Below are positions 32,848 to 45,902 of a DNA stretch of 64,000 bases, in pieces. Origin of the DNA: Symbiodinium natans. Lineage: Eukaryota > Sar > Dinophyceae > Suessiales > Symbiodiniaceae. Each line of letters starts with the position of its first letter. The first letter of the stretch is position 1. The notes beneath the pieces were generated by a model. The model was not told where the DNA came from. It made no database searches and was given only the letters and a program-made list of their open reading frames with translations. A program made the position numbers and the translations under genes. Location: contig CAJNDS010002301.1 in the NCBI GenBank assembly GCA_905221605.1, positions 1,498,192 to 1,562,191 of the forward strand, read 5' to 3'.

Positions 32848-34181
32848 GATCGAGTGGGGAAGGGGTAGGGGAGGAGGATGGAGTGGAATGGTTGGGAAGG
32901 GTGGTTGGTGGTGGGAGGGTTAGGGGCGGGAAGGGCGGGGCACGGACTGGGGCCTTTTAAAATCAGCTTAAGGTGCGGGGTTACGCCGACGCCATGGAGT
33001 CTTCACAGCGCCTCCCCCGCTCAAAGCTGGGGTCGGCGGATAAGAGATGAGGCGAGCCAGCATTCTTTGAGGTTCTGGTGGTACCCCCTCCCCCAAATTC
33101 TAGTTCCGTTGCTGGGCTACTTATCATTTTCCACAAATCATGGCTACAAGGCTTAAAACCCAGGAATTCCAATACTCGAGTGTGCCCTCAAGACAGGAAG
33201 CGCGCTTGGGGTCCAGGTAAGTCGAACAAAGGCCGTTGAACCTCACGCTCTGCGAGATAGGGTTTCGGCTCTAGGCTTTTGGCTTAAACGGTCTAGGGTG
33301 CATCTACAGTCACTTAGAGTGGCCCGGTACTTTGTAGAAAAAGAAAGTCAATCTGCCCAATAGGTATGGTGCCTTCTCCCGTTTCGATGGGGTATGAATG
33401 CTAGCTGATCACCACATCTCAGCCGCATGCAGCCGACTCCTACGTCTGAAAGGATGGCGCGTTACTTATTACACGAAAAAACTTAACTGCTAACCAGCTA
33501 GCAGTCTGGCAGAAAGTCTCCAAGCAAAGGGGCCTCAATAATTGGAGTAGTTTTTTTTTTTTTTTTTTTGGGGGGGGGGCGGGGGGGGGGGGGGGGGGGC
33601 GGGGGGGGGGGGGGGCGGGGGGGGGGGGGGGGGCGGGGGGGCGGGGGGGCGGGGTACTATAGTGCAGTTCTAGGGACCAAAATTAAGGTAATCCTATACT
33701 ATACACTTCAATAGCACACAAGATCTGCAGCCCCCTTCTGTAGAAGGGGTGAAAGGGAGGGAGCAAAGCCCGTCCTGGCATTGCGACCGCATCCTCCTCC
33801 CCTAGCTTAGATAGGGGTTGAGCTGGGGCCTAAGGCTTTAATCTGGTGCCCTAAAGCCTACAACCCTAAACACCCTAAAACCTTAAGGCCTTAAACCTCA
33901 GAAGCAATAGCCATACACAGATGCACAAGCAAGGGCCCATGAAACCCTAAACCCTGAACCCTAACCCTAAACCGTAAACCCTAAACCCTAAACCCGAAAC
34001 CCTAAACCCTAAACTCATATCATTCGCTCCGTTGAGATACAGATAGTCGTGGGGAACTGGGATCCTTGGGAACTCCCACATCGTTTTTTATGGTTTAGGG
34101 TTTAGGGTTTAGGTTTTAGGTTTCAGGGCTTAGGGTTTAGGGTTTGAATTTAGGGTTTAGGTGAGATTGATCGCTTGGCAG

Positions 34182-34246
34182 AGCAAGGTCAGAACATGGG
34201 AATGCAGCCCAACAAAGCCAACCTCTTCAGCGCCTACCTCTCGAGG
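34182..34246 (+). CDS. Dynein AAA4 exon (NLFSAYLSR)
   Basis: GQNMGMQPNKANLFSAYLSR ends AGG|GT and joins 34894 to give AYLSRVKKNVHVVLAFSPVG. Dyneins read '.t..nLf..fi.rvr.nLHvVLafSPvG'. The intron 34247-34893 is GT-AG and contains a long TTTAGGG tract (34389-34521). The 5' boundary is approximate. Confidence 0.85.
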
Positions 34247-34388
34247 GTGCCACCTTTTTGTTGGTTTTTACTCCTAAACCCTAAACCCTAAACCATAAAC
34301 CCTAAACCCTAAACCATGGGGATGTAGTGGAGGAGTCCTTGTTGCTTTACATCCCACCTAATTAAGGCTTGGAGCTTAGAGTCGCAAA

Positions 34389-34521
34389 CCTTGGGACCTT
34401 CGTGGTGCGGTTCAGGGCTTAGGGCTTAGGGCTTAGGGCTTAGGGTTTAGGGTTTAGGGTTTAGGGTTTAGGGTTTAGGGTTTAGGGTTTAGGGTTTAGG
34501 GTTTAGGGTTTAGGGTTTAGG
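34389..34521 (+). repeat. TTTAGGG array in dynein intron
   Basis: Begins with CTTAGGG variants and becomes uniform TTTAGGG. Confidence 0.9.
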
Positions 34522-34893
34522 GGAAGTGCGTCCATGGCTTTGTGTTTTGTTTTTTGGATGGTGCGGGGTGAATGTCGGCGTTCCTGCAATCAGACTTCTA
34601 AGCTGGCAGATGTATTGAGAAAATACTAAACCCTAAACCCTAAACTCTTGGTGTCAGCACCTTCGACATCTGGATGCCCTGAGTTTCCTTTAGACCTGAG
34701 GAAGTAGAGGTCATCGATCGAACTCAGTTTGCAACAGATACACGAAGCCGCCCAAAGCCGCCAGAGGCCTCCAGCTTCAAAGCCCTAAAGCCCACAGGCC
34801 CTAAACTTCATGTTGGGGCTTATAGGGTTCAGGGTTTAGGGTTTCGGGTTTCGGGTTTAGGGTTTAGGGCTACCCCACACCTTCAATCCGCAG

Positions 34894-34954
34894 GTCAAGA
34901 AGAACGTGCATGTTGTTCTGGCATTCTCCCCTGTGGGTGACTCCTTCCGAAGCC
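34894..34954 (+). CDS. Dynein AAA4 exon (VHVVLAFSPVGDSFRS)
   Basis: VKKNVHVVLAFSPVGDSFRS is the conserved AAA4 sensor block. The codon is split C|GC: the donor GC at 34955 and acceptor ACTCAG|GC at 35504 give SFRSRLRMFPSLVN. The intron 34955-35503 is GC-AG, with CCCTAAA repeats at its 3' end. Confidence 0.95.
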
Positions 34955-35503
34955 GCCTCCCAGCCGCACTTGGTACTCGGACCTTTGGGCGTTTGTTTTG
35001 GAATCCTGGGTTTAGGATTTAGGGTTAGGGTTAGAGTTTAGGGGTTTGGGTTTAGGGTTTAGGGCTTGTCTTTAATGTCAGGGTTTAGGCGAGGTTTAGG
35101 GTTCAAGTTTAGGGTTTAGGGTGTAGGCTTTCAGTGTTTGAAGGGATAAGGAGATATTGCCCCCACATATACCTTACGTAGTCCCGATATACCTAAAAAG
35201 CCCCTAATTATCCCCTACATTGGCAAAGATGCTTCATTTTCAACCTTTTTTGCACGTCGCCACCCCTAAGCATCCTCAGAGCAGATGGGCATGATCTCAA
35301 GGAGGTGAAGCAGAGTACTTGCCGGGATTCCTCACCCCGAGTCTCGATTTTAGTTCGCTATAGTCCCTAAACCCTAAACCCCTAAACACCTAAACCCCTA
35401 AAACCCTAAAACCCTAAACCCTAAACCCCTAAGCCCCTAAACCCTAAACCCTAGACCCTAAACCCTAAACCGTGGGCACTTTTTAAATCGTAGTGTCACT
35501 CAG

Positions 35504-35533
35504 GCCTTCGGATGTTTCCCTCGCTGGTCAACT
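35504..35533 (+). CDS. Dynein micro-exon (LRMFPSLVN)
   Basis: The 30-bp exon reads LRMFPSLVN plus one base and has a GC donor. It joins 57662 to give FPSLVNCCTINWF, the invariant dynein 'fP.LVncctiDWf'. CCCTAAA lies just upstream and TTTAGGG just downstream. The joint is exact in phase although the two exons are 22 kb apart. Confidence 0.92.
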
Positions 35534-36221
35534 GCCCTGACCTCAGATGCTGTTTTCGGCAGCCAGAGATGGAATATTTCAGGGTTTAGGGTTTAGGGTT
35601 TAGGGTTCAGGGTTCAGGGTTTAGGGTTTAGGGTTTAGGGTTGAGGGTCGGAGTCTGAGCAAAATGGAGCAGGCTTCTAAGGCCCTGGCCAGCTGTGTCC
35701 GAAAGGGCAGCTGGTCTTGTCTTAATTGCTGTCTTCCGTTCAGCGCACTCACTTTTTAGGGTTTAGGGTTTAGGGTTTAGGGTTTAGGGTTTAGGGGCGG
35801 GGGTTAGGGATTGCCGAGCGACAGGGGGATCCTTGCCACTCGAATCTGTGCATGAAGCCTAGGGCCTTTAGACCCTGAAAGCCCTAAAGCCCTAAACCAC
35901 TACGCCAATTGCGACCGGCTCGAGAAAGAAACGAAAAAAGCCCTGCACGCAGTGTGCACCAGCAGCCCCTCGAGTACTCATACCAGGGTTTAGGATTTAG
36001 GGTTTAGGGTCCAATCATGCAGTGCCGAAGGCTCCTTCACGCTCCTTCACGTCCAAAACAGCCGTTGCAGCTGCAACTGCAGACAGCATCGTGGACCGAC
36101 CCTGACGCCTGTGCTCACCTTCACTTACCTTCACTTGCCGAAATAGCCCCCCAAGAATTGTGGCACGACATACACACACCTGATCCCCAAAAGGTTCTAA
36201 ATCTAACCCTGACCTAAAGTC

Positions 36222-36537
36222 CCTAAACCCTAAACCCTAAACCCTAAACCCTAAACCCTAAACCCTAAACCCTAAACCCTAAACCCTAAACCCTAAACCC
36301 TAAACCCTAAACCCTAAACCCCTGAACCTGAAGTACACAAAACTTTCCCAACCTCAATCCATGGGCCGCTGGGGCCATGCTGAACCTTGCTTTTTCGGGG
36401 TGCAGCAGGCGCCCCTGCTCTCGCTCCCATCCCCGTTTGTTAGGGTTTAGGGTTTAGGGTTTAGGGTTTAGGGTTTAGGGTTTAGGGTTTAGGGTTTAGG
36501 GTTTAGGGTTTAGGGTTTAGGGTTTAGGGTTTAGGGG
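36222..36537. repeat. Facing CCCTAAA and TTTAGGG arrays
   Basis: CCCTAAA (36222-36322) and TTTAGGG (36440-36537) enclose a 117-bp unique island without a recognised motif. The geometry is the same as around known exons. Confidence 0.9.
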
Positions 36538-37732
36538 TTTCGTGCCGAAATGTCGGCTGGCTGGGTCAGGCCAACGGCTCTTTGCAAGGAGGCCGAACAA
36601 GCTGCCACACTATCAAAGAGGGTCCTCCTATATTATATGAACATATGATACTGGGAATACCAACCCTACTCATGCTAATTATGATTAGGTCATACAAGAA
36701 CTATATGCGAGCTTGCTGTGTGGTTATGACTCATCCAAATCAGGGTACCGACATCCCTACCTATATGCACCCAAGAACCTCAAAGTAATTCCACCCTGCG
36801 ATCTAGAACACTAAACCCTATACCCCCAAAAGCCCCCCAAAGCCCCTAAGGCCCCCTAAACCCCTAACCCCCCCCCCCCCCCCCAACCACCACAAAGCCC
36901 TAAACCCTAAACCCTAAACCCTAAACCCTAAAACCTAAACCCTAAACCCTAAAACAAAAAAATGTCTCCCAGTGGGATGGTTTGGGGGAGGCGCCTGCTT
37001 GAGTGGCTCTCCTGCACCGACCTCCTCGCGCTACACGCAGCCGGCCGACTCCTCGAAGTTTCGCAGGACCCCTAGGACCCAGAGTAGGCCCTTACCCCAT
37101 GTTTTAAGGGTAGAGGTTCCCTTATCATCCCCTTTAAAGCATGAAAAGGGCACCCTTTTCTATTCCTAGGTTATTGGTGTCCTTTAGGGCTTCAAGGGGT
37201 TTTGAGGGTTTTTCGGGGGTTTCTAGGATTCGTAGGGCTTTAGTATAGGGTGCCATAAAGGGTTTGTGAGGGTTTAGGAAGCCATGAATGCGCATCAATG
37301 CACAGCACAGCACTTCATATGCCCATAATAACAACTTTCAGCACAGCCACCAGTGTACAGTACCTGGGCGCAGACCTCACGACTAGGGTCGTGATGTCGC
37401 TTTCAGTAACACACTGTCGGAAATCACGCGCACAAGGGCATGATATGCCTTTCTCTGGAGCCTAGACTCTAAAGCCATACTTCTTGCACTTCAAGAAATG
37501 CACCCCTTAAACCCCACGGCCCCAGGGCAACCGCAAGCCCGAATTACACGCTAAGCTCTGCCTCCGAAAGACCGATCCTCAGGAGGTGCTCTGTGCTGCC
37601 ACTTGGTCTTCAAACCCCCAGCGCTGGCTTAGCACTCGGAAGGAGGGAGGGCGTGGAAGTGACCGACGCGTCTTGAACCTGAAACCCCTATACTCGACAT
37701 TACTCTACCATCTTTTGTCTCTCTCTGACTCC

Positions 37733-37769
<37 letters not shown>

Positions 37770-39244
37770 CTCTCTCTTTCTGACTCTCTCTGACTCTCTC
37801 TCTCTCTCCCTCTTGCTGTCCGTCTGGCCTTGAGAGGAGACGCCGCCGTTCGCAGTGGAAAGAGCCATCGACTGCTTCCAGCGCTGGCGCGGAGTCAGCC
37901 GACTGATCTTATACCAAAAACCACAGGGGTTGTTTTGAACATCATGGTAATGTTTTTTCCCCGGAATCCCCTACATAGTTACATAATCCTTACTTGAAAA
38001 GCCATAAGCATCCAATGTTTACAGGGCCCCCAAACCTACCCCAGTCCATGGGAGCATACTCGCATGACTCTCCACCGCTTGCGTTTGTAGCACCCTAGGG
38101 TTTAGGGTTTAGGGTTGAGGATTTAGGGTTTAGGGTTTAGGGTTGAGGGTTTAGGGAGGACCACCACAGCACACTTCTACCCTCTGACCCTGCCGCGGCC
38201 ACTGCCACCAGCACCAACCACCACCAGACACCCCAAGACTACAACTAGCCGGTGCTGAGTGAAGTATGTTTAGGGAAGCTAGCTGTCGGCTACCTTGAAC
38301 CCTAAATCCTAAGCCCTAAACCGAAGATGTTCCATGTTAGGGACCTTTGTTGCAAGTGCTCCTATGGTAAGAAATTGCCTGGAAGCGAACTTAAGTCAGG
38401 AAAATCTTGGTCTCCATGGGTGTAGCCAGAGAGAAGTGTGGGGTTTGGGGTTTCAGGTTTGGGGTTCAGGGTTTCGAGTTTAGGGTTTCGGGTTTAGGGT
38501 TTCGGGTCTAAAACTTCGAGGCTCAGCAGGATCACATCACCATGTGGCCATGGTGCGATGCCCACGAAGGCCGTGATCCAAAGCTCATGGACGACGGACA
38601 GCACGGTCACAAAGCGGGCCGACGCGTCACTGTGTGCCGGTCTCAGGGTTTTTTTTCTGGCACATGGGCTTCATTTGTACCCTAAACACTAAAACCCGAA
38701 ACCCTAAACCCTAAACCCTAAAACCCTAAACCCTAAACCCTAAATCCTAAACCTTTGGGACGTTTCGGTTTCAGTTTTCTTTCTTCGAAGCCCGGAGTCG
38801 CGCGACAGCGATCCCGCAACACTAGACCCAAATTCAGTTGCCTAAACCCCAAACCCCAAACCCTAAACCCTAAACTGTGGTACAACAGAGAACCCATGAT
38901 TGCAACCTGGCCCTTGGGTTTATTGGGCAGGCTTAGGATTTAGCGTTTGGGATTGAATCGGGGTTTAGGGTTTAGGGCTAGGGTTTAGGGTAAAAATGTC
39001 CATGATTTTGACTAGGCCCGTTGCCTTCATCTCAGATGACTGTATTCGCCTGTACCAAGCCCCTATACTTTCAAGTTGCTCAAAGATGTGCTCCTTGAAC
39101 CCGACTGTCCGCTTTAAGGTACGGTATATTTATTGAGTATAAAGCAGCGTTCCTTACGCATATGGGTGAGTGCATGTGTTGTGAATATATACCTACTACA
39201 TAGAGTTCGGCCTTGGAGGCTGCAAAATCTGCGAGCCCTGAGCC

Positions 39245-39395
39245 CTTTTGGGAGTTTACGAAAACAGGGGACCCCCAATGTAGACCCTCAAATAGTAGGA
39301 TTCCCTTACAATAAGGACCCCAAGAAGGTACCCCGAAACCCTAAATCCTAAACCCTAAACCCTAAACCCTGGGACCCCCTATTTTCGGAAACTAC
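39245..39395 (+). mobile_element. Family D element with CCCTAAA insertion
   Basis: GGGAGTTTACGAAAACAGGGG ends face TTTTCGGAAACTACC. A CCCTAAA tract (39338-39369) lies inside the right half. Confidence 0.65.
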
Positions 39396-39511
39396 CATAT
39401 CCCCAGCTGATTGAGGTTGCTGGCCTGTGCTACGGCGCCTCGTGCTGAAGCCGCAGCACATCACCGCAAGGTACCTTTCAACTAGCTCCTGGCTTGCGAT
39501 GTCCGCATCTA

Positions 39512-39660
39512 AGGGTAGTTTCATGGGCCCTTAATATGGTCCCTTACCTCCTTTACAGGGTTCTGCAGTATGGGCCCTTGGGTTGTATAGGGTATTTAAG
39601 GGGTATATGAGGGGTCCCCTTTTTCAAGGGCCCATACCAAGGGACCATGGAACTACCCTA
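39512..39660. repeat. Inverted repeat (single-copy hairpin)
   Basis: TAGTTTCATGGGCCCTTAAT faces CCATGGAACTA, with further pairing GGGCCCTT / AAGGGCCC inside. No second copy seen in the window. Confidence 0.6.
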
Positions 39661-41194
39661 AAACCCTAAGGCCGCAAGGCGGCCGTGTACGGTTCGGCAC
39701 AGGATGGAAGTGCAGGGTCTAGCCTGCTTTGTCCCAGATGGCTAGGGCTTGCAACCCTAAATCCTAAACCCTAAACCCTAAACCCCAAACCCTAAACCCT
39801 AACAGAGCAAAAGTCCAAGATCAACTCGCTAGACACTGGAACCCCGTATTCCGAACTCCCCAAGCTTTTGCGCTTCGGGGTGTCTATGGCTCGTTGGGTG
39901 GTTTGGGGACCATGGGGTTCCTCGGCTCCCAAGGACCCCATCAAAATCCGTATCACCTCAGTTCCAGGGTTTAGGGTTTAGGGTTTAGGGTTTAGGGTTC
40001 CTATCAGGGTCCCTATTTTTGAAGAGCTACGTTCCTCCATTCAGGGGGTGGTAGGGCTCCCTGGCCTGCTGGGTCAGGCTGGAAGGTGCACCTGACCTCC
40101 GGGACCTCCTGGCGGATGGTGGGAGTGAGCTGCTGCGCCTTGGGAATGGCGTGATATACTAGAGACTAAATACTATATTACATACTGTATACTATGTACT
40201 ATTAACTATATACCATGATATGTGTGTATATATATATATATTCATGTATATATTATATATATATATATATTATATATATATATATATATATTTTATGTAT
40301 ATATATATTTATATTTATATTTATTTCTATTATATACAGTATACTGTATACTATATAATACTACATAGCCCCTTGGGGGCTTTAGAGGTGAAGTAGTTCC
40401 AATACAGTCCGCAAAGCCTATAGCCTAAGGGTCTCTTGTTGGGGGGTTAAGGTGTCTACTGGGGATCGAGGCTGAGAGAGTTCCTTCTGGAAGGGGTCCT
40501 CAAGGATTTAGGGGCTCTTATGTTTGTACATGCTGGCGCTCAGCCCCTCCAGGTGTTTTGGGACTCCTGAATCCTTAAACCCCAGTGGTGCCCTGCGATT
40601 CTCCTGATAAATTTGCTTAATTTGCGTCGCCTTCTGATTTATTCGAGCTTGCCGGGGAACGGTTTACGATGCCCTCAACGCTCAACGCTCAACGCTAAAC
40701 CCTAAACCCTAAACCCTGTTCTTCAGGTGCTTGGCGCTGGACTCCCGCACGCACAGATATTCCTCCGACGAGGTGAGGGAAAGACTTGGGGAACATTGGT
40801 GTTTTAAAGGTTTCGGGTCATGAGGTTTAGGGTTTAGGGTTTAGGGAAGTTTAGGGTTTAGGGTTTAGGGTTTAGGGTTTAGGGTTTAGGGAAGTATGAG
40901 GGAGGTTTGGGCTTCATGGTCTTCTCGACCCACGAAGCCAAGGCAGTGTCAAACTCTATGTCTCTGAGGCCCTTTGTAAGAGCCCATTCTTTACTCGCAC
41001 TTGCGACTATACCTGAAGGCCCCCATGTAGTTCCTTTTTGGGTTAGTTATAGGGGGACTCTCGTATACTACCCCCAAAAGGGTACGACACAGGAGCCTTT
41101 GGGTAGGCTATGCGCTGAATTCCTCGTCCGGCTAGGGCAGTGCCACCAACTAAAGGTCTGCTCTTGAACTGTCGGCTTGATAGCCTGTACTAAG

Positions 41195-41457
41195 GGCCCT
41201 AAAGCCAAAAACCCTATAAACCCTACAAACCCTATGAACCCTATGAACCCTGTAAACCCTATAAACCCTATAAACCCTATAAAACCCTATCAAACCCTAT
41301 CAAACCCTATCAAACCCTATAAACCCTATAAACCCTACAAACCCTACAAACCCTACAAACCCTACAAACCCTAAAAACCCTATACAACCCTATAAAACCC
41401 TATAAATACCTTTAAAACCCTATAAGACCCTATACACCCTATAAAACCCTAAACCCT
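41195..41457 (-). repeat. CCCTATAAA/CCCTACAAA variant array
   Basis: 9-base units in the C-rich orientation; counterpart of the TTTATAGGG array at 58208. Confidence 0.85.
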
Positions 41458-41580
41458 GTGCGTTCGCAGGAGCCCCTGGGTGAGTTGAGCATGCAGACAC
41501 TGCTCCTGGCGACCTCGCACAGCGCCGGAGGACTTCTGCTGCTGGCACCTCAGAGGTCAGAAGTCTGGGTGGGTGATCCC

Positions 41581-41690
41581 CTGGTCGTCAAAATTTGTGA
41601 TCCCTTTTTGGGTACCCTAAATATATTAGGTGCCGTGTTATAATCGGGATCCAAAAAGGGACCATAATTTTGACGACCACCCATATAATG
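41581..41690. repeat. Inverted repeat (GGTCGTCAAAATT)
   Basis: GGTCGTCAAAATT ... AATTTTGACGACC, with further pairing GATCCCTTTTTGG / CCAAAAAGGGACC. A single copy of MITE-like shape. Confidence 0.65.
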
Positions 41691-44600
41691 CTCTTATCTG
41701 TACTGACTGTACTATATATAGGATCCCCCCAAAATTACCCTATTTAGCAGCACGCCCCCGCCCCCGTCCCCCGTTTTTGATTACCCTAAGCCCTATAGGC
41801 CTCAAAGTTTACTCCGCTGAAGGCGAAAGATTTGTTGCTGCTTTTCCGATACAAGGGCCAAGCGTGCTGGTCACACCGTGGTTGTGCATTCTCTTGGCTG
41901 AGGCATCTTTAATGTCACATTGTATAGGGCTTTTGGGTTTACAGGGTTTTAGGGTTTGGGTTTAGGGTTTGGGGTATGCGCATGGCAGCTCGAAAGCCTC
42001 AGTCGGGGTCGGGGCCCTATAGACCCGAAACCCTAAAAGGCCCTAAACTCGAAAAGGCCCGAAACCCTAAAACAACCCTAAACCCTAAAACGCCCTAGAC
42101 CCTCAACAACCCTAAGATACCCTAAACCCCAAGAAGCCCTTAAAACACCCTAAAATCCTAAACAACTCTTCTAACAAAAGCCCTGAGAGGCTGCAACACC
42201 GGCTCATGACCCTGGATTCCTTCCGCGGCAGTGACTCGATAGGTGCATATGGGGGGGGGGTTTGGAGTTATAGGGTTTACAGGGGTTTGAGGTTTTTTTA
42301 GGGTTTTATTGGGGTTTATTGGGTTTTAAGGGCATTTAGAGTTTAAGGGTTGATACAGGCCTTAAGGGCTTAAGGGCGTTAAAGGATTTGAGGGGTTTTT
42401 TGAGGGCTCTAAGGATGTTACCGGTTGTTAAGCGTTTTTCAGGCTTTAAGGGCTTTAAGGGCTTTAAGGTCTTAAGGGCTTGAAAAGTTTTTAGGGTGTT
42501 TAAGGACTTTAAGGGCTTTAAGGGCTTAAGGGGTTTAAAGGATTTTAAGGGCTTTCAAGGGCTTTAAGGGTTTTAACGGTTGTTAAAAAGAGTTTTTACG
42601 GGGATTAGGGGCTTTCAGGGTTTTGAGGGTTTAGTTCTTAAGGCTTTTTTGGCGGTTTAGGGTTCAGGGCTGAACTGTCTGAGGGTTTAGGGCTTAAGGC
42701 ATATTCGGATTCAGGTGGTTTTCGGGTTGGAGTTATACGTGATTCCCTGAACCCCAGACCCTATACCCTAAACCGTAAACTAGGAACGACCCTCCGCACC
42801 CCCGCCGAGCGGGCGCTGATTCTTTCCCACGCCCCGAATGAGCACTGATTCTTTTGATTTGACTAAGCCTTCTCAGCCCACTAGCGTGCCCCTGAGGGTT
42901 TAGGGACTTTAGGGTTTGGGTTGGGGATTACTAGCTTGATGCGGGACCTAGAGAGCTGTTCGTGACAATATTTGTGGTAGTCCCGTGGAGCCACACTGCT
43001 TCCAGATGTTCACCCGAGACTTAAACCCTAAACCCAGTGCAGCTAGAAACTTGGTGTGCTAGATGTGCGGTATCTCGTCCGGTTGCTTCTCTGAGTCATG
43101 GTGTATTTTAGCTGGTACTCCATTAGAACGGCGCTTGGGTTTAAGCACGGGGTTTAGGGGGTTTAGGGTGGTATCATGACAGGGGTTGCTAGAATGTTAA
43201 CAGGATACCTTCATTCCCTACGGGCATGTCGAAGGAAGTACAACATCCGAACACTCATTCAAGCCTCGACTCGCTGGTGCCTGGTACTTGTTAAGCGCGA
43301 GCTCCACATCATTTTCACAAGTGCACCCTGCAGGAATCCCATTCCTTCCCGAACCCTAAGCTTCAAGCCCTGAACCCGGGACTCCAAACCCTCAACCCTC
43401 AACCCCAAACCCTAAACCCTAAACCCCAAACCCAGCTGTGGTCCCCAGAAGGTGGTTTGGAGCATGCCACACAGGCCGCCGGGCATGGGTGCGTGAGGGC
43501 CTTCGTATCGGAGTATTAGGCTTTAGGATATGGGGTTTGGGGTTTAGGGTTTAGGGTTTAGGTTATTTCAGAGTTTAGGGTATGTCAGTGTTTAGGGTAT
43601 TTCAGGGTTTAGGGTATTTCAGGGTTTAGGGTATTTTGGGGTTTAGGCATTTTGGGGTTCAGGGTTTGGGGTCTCCTGATAGGGAGGAGCGGTATTTGGT
43701 ATATTACGCAGACCCCACCTTTGGAAGCTACACGAACCTGCCCTTTCTGGTGCTCAAGTCTCAGACCCTAAACCCTACAGGGCGACATACACGATTCGGG
43801 TTTCAGGAGGAAGGTTGGGAGCTGCATTTAATGAAAAGAAGCCTTGTGGCCCAAGGGCCTAGACCCCCGAAGCCTAAAGCACGGAACCCTAAGCTCTAAC
43901 CCCTAAACTCTGCCTAACCCTAAACTCCCTAAACCCCAAACCCCAACCCTACATCCTAGCCCTACACAAGCCGGAGGGTCCAGGCTCCCAGAATTGCACC
44001 TTGCAGCCAGCCTCTCGATGGTAGCAATGCTATATGTCAAAAACTCCTTTTAAATTACCGGAAGCCGTGAATCCTACAAGGGGGGTACCCTTCTTATGAA
44101 GGAGTTGCTGAGGGACCCTAGTTTGACGGCAAGCCTCAAATCCTACAAATCCGTGAGGCCCTCGGAACCTAAACCGTTCCAAGCCTTTAACCCATTCCAG
44201 GCTTTTCTCAAACGAACCTCAACACCTTCTCTTTGAAGTTCGTGTTGACTCTAAACCCTAGCTTTTTAAAGCTCTTGGCCTCTTCATTAAGCACCCTCAA
44301 GCCCTTTTCATGCCTGAAAAGCAGTCCGTTCAACTGCTATCCCTAGGGTTTAGGGTTTAGGGTTTAGGGTTTAGGGTTTAGGGAGAACGCCTCGCATGCC
44401 AGGTCATTCTCTCGCCCGGGCAGAATGCCTTGGTCGAGTACCTTCTCGAAGAAGATCCGCTGCTGCTGTCAGTGCGCGCCCTTGGTCTTCGGGTTCTCCC
44501 GGGGTTTACCTAGTATAGGGGTTGAAATCACTACAAAATTATCCTTGATGGTCCCTACTTAGGTATATTGTACTACAGACCCCCCCCCCAAAAAAAAAAA

Positions 44601-45396
44601 AAAAAAACTATTCTAATTTGTTAAGGCCCCTATATTGAACCGCCAAAATATGGAAAATCCTGGTCCTGTTTCTAATGGATTTTGGGCTACTTTTGTTTTC
44701 ACACACTTTGGGAGTCCAGGTACAGGCCTTGTGAAGACTTATAGGGTTAAAGCGTTGAGGTTTTTGAGGGCTTGAAGGTTGTTTTAAAGATTCTGTAGGG
44801 TTCAAAAAAGTTTTGATAGGGTTTCTAGGGCTTGTAGGCTTTTTTCCGGTTTGTCGGCTTTAAAGGGCTGCTAGGATTTGTGGGGTTGGGGTTTTGGGGT
44901 TCCTGGAAGTGTTGAATTTACAGTTTTCTTCGGGCTTCTCGGTCTTGTGAGGCTTTAAGGGTTTGTAGGGTTTAGGGCTCATGTGGGGGGCGAGGGGCGG
45001 GCGGGGGCGGTTGGGGGCGGGGTTGGTAGGGGTTGACCCTTAGTCTCAACCCTAAACCTCGACCACTGTTTTAAGATTTTTGGGTGTAAAGGAAGCCCAG
45101 CAGGTCTCCGAAAATCGGTACATAAAGCCAGCTGATATCCAGGCTCTGGTTCAGGGTGGGTTTAGGGCTTAGGGTTGAGGGTTTGGGGTTTAGGGTTTGG
45201 GCTTCATCGAGCTTGCACGGTGTAAGCCCGGATATATTGTAAGAAATGACTTCCTACACCCCAAAGTCAAGTCCTGGACCCTGCATTTTGCCCGCCCGGA
45301 AACCTGAACCGCAGCAGGAGCTGCGCGACACCTTGGGCCTACCGATTCCAGCAACAGGCTCCTGCCAGCCGAAGGACCTTGCGGTTTTGGGCTTAT

Positions 45397-45485
45397 GGGG
45401 ATGGGCTATTAGGCCTTAAAATCCCCCACATGAACCCTATAAAGGGCCTTTCAAGGGATTATAGGGTTTAATAGCCCATCCTGGT
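45397..45485 (+). mobile_element. Family E inverted-repeat element
   Basis: GGATGGGCTATTAGGCCTTA ... TTTAATAGCCCATCCTGG. Highly similar to the copy 22.7 kb upstream. Confidence 0.8.
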
Positions 45486-45824
45486 TTTGGGGGCAGTAGG
45501 GTTTAGGGTTGTTGGGACACACTCACCTTCGAAGCCAAGGTGATCCAGCCCAGTGCTTCACAAGGGTTCGGGGTAGAATTATAGAGCTCAGGGTTGAGGC
45601 AGGATGGGAGGGAGGGTTGCGGGTTGGGTTTAGGCTTCGTCTGTGGCCGAATGATGCTGGAGTGAGGGAGCAAGGTTTGCGGTTTAAGTTGAGGGCCACT
45701 CCGGTTGCCCCTGCACTGTCGTCACTTTGACCAGCTTTGGCGGGGACTGCGGATCCAGGGACTCCGTCAGGAGCTCCCCTCTGAGACTTTGAGGGCTTTG
45801 TGGTCTTGCATGCCGCAAACTATA

Positions 45825-45902
45825 CCCTATACTTCCAGGGCCCTAATAGTTAGGTTACTAGAGCCCTTAAGGACTCAATTATTAGGCCCCTGGAAGTAGG
45901 GG
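45825..45902. repeat. Inverted repeat (CTTCCAGGGCCCTAATA)
   Basis: TACTTCCAGGGCCCTAATAG ... TATTAGGCCCCTGGAAGTA, 78 bp, near-complete palindrome. Confidence 0.65.

Larger units (their letters stand above)
30890..34181. other. Composite stretch: GC-rich block, tandem repeats, G runs
   Basis: In order: CT-rich and degenerate repeats (30900-31130); a block free of telomeric repeats with about 50-bp and 25-bp internal repeats (31240-31620); a GC-rich open region (31464-31859); an EF-hand-like reading (31876-31920); a 102-bp tandem repeat (32090-32353); a G-rich tract bounded by a 40-bp direct repeat (32359-32847); a T run followed by a G run (33551-33653); and CCCTAAA/TTTAGGG tracts at 33943-34160. 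No dynein exon is recognised in it. Confidence 0.45.
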
